Made by a program: the position numbers and the translations under genes. 35,847 bases of DNA from an uncultured Oscillospiraceae bacterium (GTDB taxonomy: Bacteria; Bacillota; Clostridia; Oscillospirales; Ruminococcaceae): NCBI GenBank assembly GCA_949741215.1, contig CATJLA010000071.1, forward strand, positions 1-35,847, in the 5' to 3' direction. Positions 1 to 7,087 of the stretch are shown in pieces. The first letter of the stretch is position 1. Every line of letters starts with the position of its first letter. The notes beneath the pieces were generated by a model. That model was not told the origin of the DNA. It saw only the letters and a program-made list of their open reading frames with translations, and ran no database searches.

Positions 1-2339
1 ATTTCGGTATCCAGGGGCTTCATGGTCAGGGCCTTTTCGCCCTTCTTACCGGGGCATACGTTTGCACAGCTTCCGCAGCCGGTGCAATCCAGGGCGGAGA
101 TGGTAATAGCAAACTTGTAGCCGGGCATTGCGGTGGCGTCGGTCATCTTCATGGAAGCAGGAGCCTTTGCAGCCTCGTCCGCAGTCATGATCACCGGCCG
201 GATTACCGCATGAGGACATACATAAGAACAGAAGTTACACTGGATACAATTCTCAAAGTTCCACTCGGGAACGTCGATAGCGATACCTCTCTTCTCGAAG
301 GCAGAGGTGCCAACCGGCACAGTGCCGTCCTCAGCGCCGTTGAACACGGATACAGGCAGCTTGTCGCCCTGCTGTGCGTTTACGGGGATCTGAATCTCCT
401 TCACGAACTTCACAGCGTCGGCCTTGGTTCCGGTAACCTCAACGGTCTTCGCCTCGTCAGAAGCGTTGGCCCAAGCGGCAGGAACCTTAACTTCCACGAC
501 GTCGTTAGCGCCGCGCTCAATAGCCTGATGGTTCATATCAACGATATTCTGGCCCTTTTTGCCGTAGGAAGCGGTGGCAGCGTCCTTCATATACTGAATG
601 GCGTCCGCCGCAGGAATTACGTTAGCCAGCTTGAAGAAAGCGGACTGGAGAATGGTGTTGATTCTGCCGCCCAGGCCGATTTCCTTGGCGATCTTCACGC
701 CGTCAATGGTATACAGCTTAATGTTGTTCTTTGCCATATAGCGCTTGTCGGCAGCGGTGAATCTCTTCTCAATCTCGCCAATATCCCAAGCACAGTTCAG
801 CAGGAAGGTACCGCCCTCCTTCAGATCCTGCACCATGTCATATTTGCCCACGTAGGAGGGGTTATGGCAAGCCACAAAATCCGCCTTGTTGATCAGATAG
901 GTGGACTTAATGGGAGTATGGCCAAACCGCAGATGGGAAATGGTTACGCCGCCGGACTTTTTGGAGTCATAGGCGAAGTAAGCCTGCGCATACATATCGG
1001 TATGGTCGCCGATGATCTTGATGGAGTTCTTGTTGGCGCCTACGGTACCGTCAGAGCCCAGGCCCCAGAACTTACAGCTGGTAGTGCCGGCCGGGGTAGC
1101 GTCGATCTCCTCACCAATTTCCAGAGAAAGGAAGGTCACATCGTCGTTGATGCCAACAGTAAAGCGCTTCTTGGGCTCAGCCTTCTCAGCGTTCTTGTAA
1201 ACAGCCGCAATCTGAGCAGGAGTAGTGTCCTTGGAGGCCAGGCCATAACGTCCGCCATATACAGGGACGGTAGCGTACTTGCTATCCTTCAGGCCCATCA
1301 CTACATCCAGATACAACGGTTCACCAATAGAGCCGGGCTCCTTGGTTCTGTCCAGAACGGAGATGGACTTTACAGTGGAAGGCAGAGCCTCGGCCAGCTT
1401 TTCAGGGCAGAAAGGCCGGTACAGACGAACCTTTACCAAGCCGTACTTGCCGCCGGCAGCGTTCAGGTAGTTGATGGTCTCCTCAATGGTATCGCAAACG
1501 GAACCCATAGCGATGATTACATGCTCAGCGTCGGCAGCGCCCACGTAGTTGAACAGCTTGTAATCGGTGCCCAGCTTCTCGTTTACCTTGTTCATATAAT
1601 CCTCCACCACAGCGGGCAGAGCGTCATAGAACTTGTTGGAAGCCTCTCTGGCCTGGAAGTAGATGTCGGAGTTCTGAGCGGTACCTCTCATAACAGGGTG
1701 CTCAGGATTCAGCGCGTTCTTTCTGAAAGCGGCAACGGCATCCCGGTCCAGCATATCGTCCAGATCCTTGTAATCCCAGATCTCGATCTTCTGGATCTCA
1801 TGGGAGGTTCTGAAACCATCGAAGAAGTGGAGGAAGGGAACTCTGCCCTTGATGGTGGAAAGATGAGCGACGGCGCCCAGATCCATAACCTCCTGAACGT
1901 TGCCGGAGCAGAGCATTGCAAAACCGGTCTGGCGGCAGGCGTATACGTCGGAATGGTCACCGAAGATAGACAAAGCCTGAGCAGCCAAAGCACGGGCGGA
2001 TACATGGATAACGCAGGGCAGCAGCTCGCCGGCGATCTTGTACATATTGGGGATCATCAGCAGTAAGCCCTGAGAAGCGGTGTAGGTGGTAGTCAGCGCA
2101 CCGGCGGACAAAGAGCCGTGTACAGTACCGGCGGCGCCGGCCTCCGACTGCATCTCCGCAACCTTGACCTCCTGGCCAAACAGGTTTTTGCGGCCGGCAG
2201 CAGACCAAACGTCGGTAACCTCAGCCATCACGGAAGAAGGCGTGATGGGGTAGATTGCGGCGACGTCGGTAAACGCATAGGATACGTGCGCGGCTGCGTT
2301 GTTGCCGTCCATGGTTTTCATTTTTCTTTTGATTGCCAT
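1..2339 (-). CDS. nifJ: pyruvate:ferredoxin (flavodoxin) oxidoreductase, 3' end cut by the window
   Basis: Catalyses CoA-dependent oxidative decarboxylation of pyruvate to acetyl-CoA, CO2 and reduced ferredoxin, in the cytoplasm of anaerobes. The minus strand is open from ATG 2339 to the window edge, about 779 codons; single-chain enzymes of this family run to about 1,180 residues, so the C-terminal TPP-binding domain lies outside. The N-terminus (MDGNNAAAHVSYAFTDVAAIYPITPSS) is typical of domain I, followed by EAGAAGTVHGSLSAGA. Near the left edge both motifs of the inserted 2[4Fe-4S] ferredoxin domain are readable: CIQCNFCSYVCP near residue 700 and CTGCGSCANVCP near residue 745. The start is supported by GGGAGGAAATTT just upstream (2344-2355). 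A large plus-strand open frame over the same DNA is a shadow. The identification is secure; nifJ and por are both used as names. Confidence 0.95.
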   Translation of the reverse strand, partial: MAIKRKMKTMDGNNAAAHVSYAFTDVAAIYPITPSSVMAEVTDVWSAAGRKNLFGQEVKVAEMQSEAGAAGTVHGSLSAGALTTTYTASQGLLLMIPNMYKIAGELLPCVIHVSARALAAQALSIFGDHSDVYACRQTGFAMLCSGNVQEVMDLGAVAHLSTIKGRVPFLHFFDGFRTSHEIQKIEIWDYKDLDDMLDRDAVAAFRKNALNPEHPVMRGTAQNSDIYFQAREASNKFYDALPAVVEDYMNKVNEKLGTDYKLFNYVGAADAEHVIIAMGSVCDTIEETINYLNAAGGKYGLVKVRLYRPFCPEKLAEALPSTVKSISVLDRTKEPGSIGEPLYLDVVMGLKDSKYATVPVYGGRYGLASKDTTPAQIAAVYKNAEKAEPKKRFTVGINDDVTFLSLEIGEEIDATPAGTTSCKFWGLGSDGTVGANKNSIKIIGDHTDMYAQAYFAYDSKKSGGVTISHLRFGHTPIKSTYLINKADFVACHNPSYVGKYDMVQDLKEGGTFLLNCAWDIGEIEKRFTAADKRYMAKNNIKLYTIDGVKIAKEIGLGGRINTILQSAFFKLANVIPAADAIQYMKDAATASYGKKGQNIVDMNHQAIERGANDVVEVKVPAAWANASDEAKTVEVTGTKADAVKFVKEIQIPVNAQQGDKLPVSVFNGAEDGTVPVGTSAFEKRGIAIDVPEWNFENCIQCNFCSYVCPHAVIRPVIMTADEAAKAPASMKMTDATAMPGYKFAITISALDCTGCGSCANVCPGKKGEKALTMKPLDTE

Positions 2340-2434
2340 GTGTAAATTTCCTCCCTTTTGGAATGTTTACATAATATTGCAGGCCACCCCGCTTTTACGG
2401 GCTGACCGGGGGTTAAATGAAGATTCCGCAGACT

Positions 2435-2449
2435 GAACCCTGCGGGTTC
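2435..2449 (-). promoter_or_regulatory. small hairpin in the nifJ 5' leader
   Basis: GAACCC-TGC-GGGTTC is a perfect 6-bp stem about 95 nt upstream of the nifJ start. It lacks a U-tract, so it is not an evident terminator. It could stabilise the leader or be incidental. Confidence 0.3.
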
Positions 2450-2678
2450 CTCTTACCTTATAAAGTTTATCACTTTTGGCGGGGCTTGTAAATATGAAAA
2501 CCGGTCTTTTTTGTGAAAAAACCGCCTTTATTTTCCTTATTAACGGGCAATCGAAGCAAAAAGCTTTAAAAACCGAACGTTTGGGCCGCCTGGTGCAAAG
2601 CCTTCTTTTTCCGGGACGTCGCGCATGCTTATTTTCTCAAACCTTTGCACAGCTCTCCCAAAAAATCAAAATTCCCCA

Positions 2679-2707
2679 TTGACATAAAATTTTTATTCAA
2701 CTATCCT
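2679..2707 (+). promoter_or_regulatory. sigma-A-type promoter for the C45 hydrolase gene
   Basis: TTGACA (2679-2684), a 17-nt spacer, then TATCCT (2702-2707). The -35 is a perfect match and the -10 matches 4 of 6. It ends 55 nt upstream of the start codon at 2763. Confidence 0.6.
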
Positions 2708-2762
2708 TTTTCTTAACAGGCTGCCGGCTGTCTGAATTCAGTAAAACAAAGGGGTTTTTTAT

Positions 2763-3773
2763 ATGTATCACCTCCATTTTCGCGGCGCCCATTACGAAAT
2801 TGGGCTCCGTTTCGGGCAGTCTTTGGCAAAAAACGGCCAATCTCTTTTAAGCAACCTTCCTTTTCCCATCACCGAGGAGCGCAAGGCTTTTGCACGCGCC
2901 TGCGTCCCCGTATACCAACGCTTTTTCCCCGAAATCCTGGAGGAAATCCAGGGCCTTGCCGAGGGGCAGCACTGTGCGCCTGAGCTGCTGCAGGCTGTTC
3001 TGTTCAGTATGTATGCCATTCCGCCGGCCTGCGGCTGCTCCTGCTTTGCCGTTTCGGAGCAAAACCATATCCTGCTGGGGCGCAACAGCGATTTTTCGCC
3101 AGAGCTGGAAAAACTCAATACCAATGTCATTTACAAATTTGCAAACGGCGCTTATTCCTTTACAGGAAACACCACCGCCTTCATTGAAATGGAGGACGGC
3201 GTAAACCAGCACGGCCTTGCCGCAGGGCTTACCTTTGTTCCCCCCACGGCAAAAAAGCCTGGCCTAAACGCCGGTATGCTGGTGCGGTTTTTTCTGGAAA
3301 AATGCCGCAGCACCCAGGAAGTTCTCCGCTGTATCCGGCAACTGCCCATCGGTTCTGCCCAAACCATCACTGTGGCGGATGCAGCGGGGGATATCGCCAT
3401 AATAGAGTGCTGCCCGGAACAAGCGGCAGTTATCCGCCCTACCGAGCAACAGCCTTTTGTCTGTGGGGTAAACGTTTTTCACGCTGAAACGATGCTGCCG
3501 CTGCAAATGCTCCAAGGCGGCAACTGGCGGTCAGAGGAAAGGTACGCCACCTTAACCCAAACCTTAAAGGCACAAAGCGGCAAAATGGATGCGGACGCCG
3601 CAAAAAGCTTATTGTCAGGCAAAACCGGATTTCTGTGCCAGTACGATAGATCCTGCGGAACGGATACCGTCTGGTCTGTTATCTATGACTTGACAGCAAA
3701 ATCCATATACCGTGCAGAGGGCAATCCCGGGCGGAAGCGGTTTATCAAAGACGAGCGTTTTCCTATGGGTTAA
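2763..3773 (+). CDS. C45-family Ntn hydrolase (acyl-CoA:6-APA acyltransferase-like)
   Basis: 336 residues. It resembles the AAT/C45 branch of N-terminal nucleophile hydrolases, which cleave linear amide bonds and often mature by self-cleavage ahead of a cysteine. The PACGCSCFAV segment (residues 88-97) supplies the candidate nucleophile, most likely Cys92 after Gly91, and is followed by the family hallmark GRNSDF near residue 107. Further conserved-looking blocks are GVNQHGLAAGLTF and LRCIRQLPIGSAQTITVADA. There is no signal peptide, so it is probably cytoplasmic; the substrate cannot be read from the sequence. It has its own promoter and points toward the origin, unlike most neighbours. The ATG at 2763 follows AAAGGGG. 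Choloylglycine-hydrolase-like activity is an alternative but the motifs fit C45 better. Confidence 0.8.
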   Translation: MYHLHFRGAHYEIGLRFGQSLAKNGQSLLSNLPFPITEERKAFARACVPVYQRFFPEILEEIQGLAEGQHCAPELLQAVLFSMYAIPPACGCSCFAVSEQNHILLGRNSDFSPELEKLNTNVIYKFANGAYSFTGNTTAFIEMEDGVNQHGLAAGLTFVPPTAKKPGLNAGMLVRFFLEKCRSTQEVLRCIRQLPIGSAQTITVADAAGDIAIIECCPEQAAVIRPTEQQPFVCGVNVFHAETMLPLQMLQGGNWRSEERYATLTQTLKAQSGKMDADAAKSLLSGKTGFLCQYDRSCGTDTVWSVIYDLTAKSIYRAEGNPGRKRFIKDERFPMG

Positions 3774-3924
3774 CTGTTAGCTGGGCAAGCTTTTTTAGGG
3801 GACGAAGCCGCAAAGGGCAGTCCTGTCCCCCAAAAACAGCCCGCCGGGGCAGGGAAAACCGGAGAAAACCAACCCTCTGCCCCCCTACAGCCCGGCAGGC
3901 CCCCTTTTGCCGCCGTTCTTTTGG

Positions 3925-3938
3925 TTTGACGCGTCAAA
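3925..3938. promoter_or_regulatory. 14-bp perfect palindrome upstream of the CorC-type gene
   Basis: TTTGACGCGTCAAA is a perfect palindrome 38 bp upstream of the -35 of the next gene. Its size and position suit a dimeric repressor operator. No cognate regulator is identified. Confidence 0.3.
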
Positions 3939-3975
3939 AAGGGGGAAAACCGTGGATTTTCTCCCTCTGGCCGAT

Positions 3976-4004
3976 TTGACAATTTGCCGTAAAACCGATA
4001 TGAT
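3976..4004 (+). promoter_or_regulatory. strong sigma-A-type promoter for the CNNM/CorC gene
   Basis: TTGACA (3976-3981), a 17-nt spacer and TATGAT (3999-4004), with the start codon 67 nt downstream. This is one of the best -35/-10 pairs in the window. Confidence 0.75.
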
Positions 4005-4071
4005 AAGGGTAATTATACTACTTTCCCCGCCATAAAATAAAAGGGGAAATACAAAAAGGAGTTATTTTTTT

Positions 4072-5421
4072 ATGAACCCACCCGATGGCAGTCCCTGGTT
4101 ATATCTTCTTCTGCTGGTAATCCTGATCGCTATAAACGCCTTTTTTGCCATGAGCGAGCTGGCTGTGATCTCCTTGAATGACGCCAAGCTCAAGCATCAG
4201 GCGGAGGAGGGGAACAAAAAAGCCAAAACCCTGCTGAAATTAACCGGCGAGCCCTCCCGGTTTCTCTCTACCATTCAGGTAGGGGTAACTTTATCCGGTC
4301 TGCTGGCTTCCGCCGTAGCGGCCGATACCTTTGCGGAATACATCGTTTATGCCTGCCGGGAGCTGCCTGTTTCCCCAAAGGTGGTGGAAATGGTCTCCCT
4401 GGTGGTGATTACTTTGATCCTCTCCTTTTTTACTTTGGTATTTGGCGAGCTGGTGCCCAAGCGGATTGCCATGCAGCATTATGAGAAGATCTCCTTTCGG
4501 ATTGTAAAGCCGCTGCTGTTTATCTACCGGCTGGAAAAGCCCTTTGTGCTGCTGCTTTCCTGGTCTACCAATCTGGTGCTGCGCCTGATCGGTATTAACC
4601 CCAACGAAAAGCCGGAGGAGGTTACCGAGGAGGAAATCCGCATGATGGTGGATGCCGGCAATGAAAACGGCTCCATTGAGCAGAGCGAAAAAGAGATGAT
4701 CAACAACATCTTCGAGTTTGACGACAGGACTGCAGTGGAAATTATGACCCACCGCACCGAGGTAACCGCTGTGGAATCAAACGCCCCTATTTCCGAGATT
4801 ATCCGCACCGCAGTAGAGGAGGGCTATTCCCGCATCCCTGTTTACGAAGACGATCTGGATAACATTGTAGGCATCCTGTATGTAAAGGACCTGCTGAGTC
4901 TGGTACTGAAAGACCCTTCCGCCGAGTTCAAAATTTCATCTTATATGCGCCCGCCCCTTTTTGTTCCGGAAACTAACCGCTGCAAGGAGCTGTTCCAGGA
5001 ATTCAAAGCCAAAAAGGTACAAATGGCGGTTGTTGTGGACGAATATGGCGGCACCTCCGGCCTGGTTACCATGGAGGACCTTCTGGAGTCCATAGTAGGC
5101 AATATTCAGGACGAATACGACGATGAGGAAGAGGAAATCTCCCGGCTTTCAGAGCATTTATATCTGCTCAGCGGCATTACCGGGCTGGAGGATGTAGAGG
5201 ACCTGTTCCATATCACCTTCCCGGAAGACAGGGAATATGACACCATCGGCGGCTTTATTATTGACAGCCTGGGCCGGATGCCAAAGCCCGGCGAGCAGCC
5301 CATTGTCACCTTTGGGAACGTCACCTTTACCGCCTTAGGCATGAAGGATCGGCGCATCAGCCGGGTGCGGGCGGAGCAAATCCCTCAAAAAGAGGCGCCG
5401 GAGACGGAAGAGGCGGACTAA
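4072..5421 (+). CDS. CNNM/CBS-domain membrane protein, hemolysin C/CorC family
   Basis: 449 residues with the standard three-part layout. An N-terminal DUF21/CNNM membrane domain has hydrophobic segments near residues 9-31, 60-85, 103-127 and 137-155. A pair of CBS domains covers about 205-325 (MTHRTEVTAVESNAPISEII, GILYVKDLLSLV, VVVDEYGGTSGLVTMEDLLESIVG). A C-terminal CorC/HlyC domain (about 345-430) contains EYDTIGGFIIDSLGRMP. Relatives have been linked to Mg2+/Co2+ export or metal resistance, and the 'hemolysin' label is historical. The ATG at 4072 is preceded by AAGGAG (4056-4061). It is a single-gene unit with its own promoter and terminator. Family assignment is firm; the transported ion is inferred. 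Confidence 0.9.
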   Translation: MNPPDGSPWLYLLLLVILIAINAFFAMSELAVISLNDAKLKHQAEEGNKKAKTLLKLTGEPSRFLSTIQVGVTLSGLLASAVAADTFAEYIVYACRELPVSPKVVEMVSLVVITLILSFFTLVFGELVPKRIAMQHYEKISFRIVKPLLFIYRLEKPFVLLLSWSTNLVLRLIGINPNEKPEEVTEEEIRMMVDAGNENGSIEQSEKEMINNIFEFDDRTAVEIMTHRTEVTAVESNAPISEIIRTAVEEGYSRIPVYEDDLDNIVGILYVKDLLSLVLKDPSAEFKISSYMRPPLFVPETNRCKELFQEFKAKKVQMAVVVDEYGGTSGLVTMEDLLESIVGNIQDEYDDEEEEISRLSEHLYLLSGITGLEDVEDLFHITFPEDREYDTIGGFIIDSLGRMPKPGEQPIVTFGNVTFTALGMKDRRISRVRAEQIPQKEAPETEEAD

Positions 5422-5441
5422 CTTAAAGTTTTTATTAGACG

Positions 5442-5475
5442 AAGGCGGCAAGGAACCCCCCTTGCCGCCTTTTTC
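5442..5475 (+). terminator. rho-independent terminator of the CorC-type gene
   Basis: AAGGCGGCAAGG (5442-5453) pairs perfectly with CCTTGCCGCCTT (5460-5471), loop of 6 nt, followed by a short T run. It lies 20 nt after the stop codon. Confidence 0.85.
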
Positions 5476-5506
5476 ATCTTCCATTGATGGGAAACTTGAA
5501 GCATAG

Positions 5507-5556
5507 AAAAAGCAGCAGCCCCCGCAAAAATCACGGTAGGCTGCTGCTTTTATTTT
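5507..5556. terminator. bidirectional terminator serving the SGNH hydrolase operon end
   Basis: AAAGCAGCAGCC (5509-5520) pairs with GGCTGCTGCTTT (5539-5550). An A tract precedes it and a T tract follows it, so it can work in both directions. It lies between the converging CorC-type and SGNH genes. Confidence 0.75.
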
Positions 5557-5624
5557 TCCTCAAACACAAGTGTAGGGAAAACCCGCTCCACTCACGTCCC
5601 TAAAAAGGACGCTATAACCTTACA

Positions 5625-6284
5625 TCAGGCCAAATCATATCCGGCAGCCTTCAAAAACTCCCGGGCAATCACCATATGGCCGCCCAACTGAGGATGCACT
5701 CTGTCCCAGGTAAGATACATGGGATGCTTATACTCCATCACCTTATCAAAGGCGGCCTGAGCATCCACATACACGGCGCCATACTCCTGGGCCAGCTTTT
5801 TGGTTACGGCATTGTACTGCTCCACCATCTTCCGCATGGGCTCCTGCTTGTTGGGCTCCATAAAGCAGCAGGAAATCAAATACAGCCCCTTCAACCTGCC
5901 GGACTCCTTGGCCTTCTCAATCAGTTCCCGATAGGTAGCCTCAAACTCATCGATATACACATGCTTCCCGGTTAGCTGCGGGTCGTCAAACTGCCGCCAG
6001 ATATCATTGATGCCGATCATAACAGAAAGATAATCCGGAGCATAGTCCAGCACATCCTTCTGCCACCGCTCCTTCAGGCTGCGCACAGTATTTCCGCTGA
6101 TCCCTGCATTGATCATCCGAACGCTCAGCTGAGGATAACACGCCGCCAGCAAAGCGTTTACCAGGGAGGGATACCCCTTGCCCAGATCCTCCTTGCGGTT
6201 CTCCGCCAGAGGGTACACCCGCCCGGCATCGGTAACCGAATCTCCGATCATAATTAAAGTACTGTTCTGTTCAAACATGGCCAT
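5625..6284 (-). CDS. SGNH/GDSL-type esterase/hydrolase
   Basis: 219 residues. The four SGNH blocks are visible: block I IGDSVTDAG (nucleophile Ser near residue 16), block II NAGISG, block III IGIND, and block V DRVHP with the catalytic Asp and His near residue 199. There is no signal peptide, so it is predicted to be cytoplasmic. Relatives de-esterify acylated sugars, lipids or small esters; the substrate is unknown here. It is the last gene of the gyrA operon: the upstream gene's TAA stop (6293-6295) is fused to the AAGGAG ribosome site, indicating translational coupling. ATG 6284 has a short 4-nt spacing; ATG 6278 (spacing 10) is an alternative two codons in. Confidence 0.88.
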   Translation of the reverse strand: MAMFEQNSTLIMIGDSVTDAGRVYPLAENRKEDLGKGYPSLVNALLAACYPQLSVRMINAGISGNTVRSLKERWQKDVLDYAPDYLSVMIGINDIWRQFDDPQLTGKHVYIDEFEATYRELIEKAKESGRLKGLYLISCCFMEPNKQEPMRKMVEQYNAVTKKLAQEYGAVYVDAQAAFDKVMEYKHPMYLTWDRVHPQLGGHMVIAREFLKAAGYDLA

Positions 6285-6292
6285 TCGTCTCC

Positions 6293-7084
6293 TTATTTTT
6301 CGGCAGGGGGATTTTCCTCTGCTGTTTTCACAACTTCATCCTCCTGCTCCCGGGACGTCCCGGAAACCTCCGGTGCAGCTTCCTCTGCCGCAGCCTCCCG
6401 CAGCTCCACGCCTTCTTCGTTTTCGGACGTTACTGCCGCCTGTTCACCGGCGGCTTTTTCTACAGGCACTTCCGGCATGGCAGGCTCCAAAGTAAGCTCC
6501 GGAACCGGGGCAGGCGCTTCTGTCCCAACAGGGGCTACAGGGGCAATATTTCCCTCATGCACCGCCGGGGCAGCCGGAGGAACAGCCCCATGCGCTTCCG
6601 TCACAGGGGGAACAGGAGGTACCGGAGCAGCAGGCCCATTGGGCGCACCCTGAGGCTGCCAGCCCTGATTCACGCCGGAACCCTGATACCCCGCTCCGGA
6701 GGGCGCTCCCCCAAAGGGCGGCTGATTTACCGGCGGCTGCCCCATAGGAGGACGCCCAACAGGGGGAACCGGAGGCACATTCTGCCGGCTGCTTACAGGG
6801 GGTTGATTTCCATAAGGGTAACCATTTTGAGGCGGACGGGGCTGCTGATACCCTCCAGGGTACCCATTAGGCTGATAGCTGCCGGTATTCCGGGGACGAG
6901 GTGCGGGTTTTGGCCGGTCATCATTTTTGCGAATCCAAATATCCAGCGCCGTGTTGCCCTTACGCAGAAACTGGATCATCAGCACCATTACAAAGATAGA
7001 AAGCCCGATAATCGCCACGTAAAAAATGATGAAAAACAGCATAATCATCACGCCAAACACACTGCCTGCCAGGTAACCACTCAT
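6293..7084 (-). CDS. proline-rich membrane-anchored protein of unknown function
   Basis: 263 residues, not recognised as a named family. One long or two closely packed hydrophobic segments occupy residues 9-40. A short basic stretch (RKNDDRPKPAPRPR) follows, then a low-complexity Pro/Gly/Gln/Tyr region with PPVPP and GYP repeats (about 60-165), then an acidic Ala/Glu/Pro tail to the end. This suggests a membrane anchor carrying a long disordered cytoplasmic or surface tail. It begins 3 nt after the gyrA stop with GGAGG overlapping the gyrA end, so it is co-transcribed and probably coupled to gyrA. Composition, not homology, supports the description; whether the tail binds a partner is unknown. 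Confidence 0.7.
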   Translation of the reverse strand: MSGYLAGSVFGVMIMLFFIIFYVAIIGLSIFVMVLMIQFLRKGNTALDIWIRKNDDRPKPAPRPRNTGSYQPNGYPGGYQQPRPPQNGYPYGNQPPVSSRQNVPPVPPVGRPPMGQPPVNQPPFGGAPSGAGYQGSGVNQGWQPQGAPNGPAAPVPPVPPVTEAHGAVPPAAPAVHEGNIAPVAPVGTEAPAPVPELTLEPAMPEVPVEKAAGEQAAVTSENEEGVELREAAAEEAAPEVSGTSREQEDEVVKTAEENPPAEK

Positions 7085-7087
7085 GGA

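Larger units (their letters stand above)
2340..2762. other. 423-bp divergent intergenic region between nifJ and the C45 hydrolase gene
   Basis: Holds the nifJ leader, with a GAACCC-TGC-GGGTTC hairpin at 2435-2449 and a weaker GC-rich stem near 2389-2401. It also has one copy of the GGGACGTCGCGC motif (2613-2624) and the plus-strand promoter listed separately. A nifJ promoter could not be fixed; a TATAAG-like sequence near 2460 on the minus strand has no well-spaced -35. No gene is seen here. Confidence 0.5.

Noticed and set aside
210..2066. 618-codon plus-strand open frame
   Set aside because: Antisense shadow of nifJ, whose minus-strand frame has clear ferredoxin and PFOR motifs.
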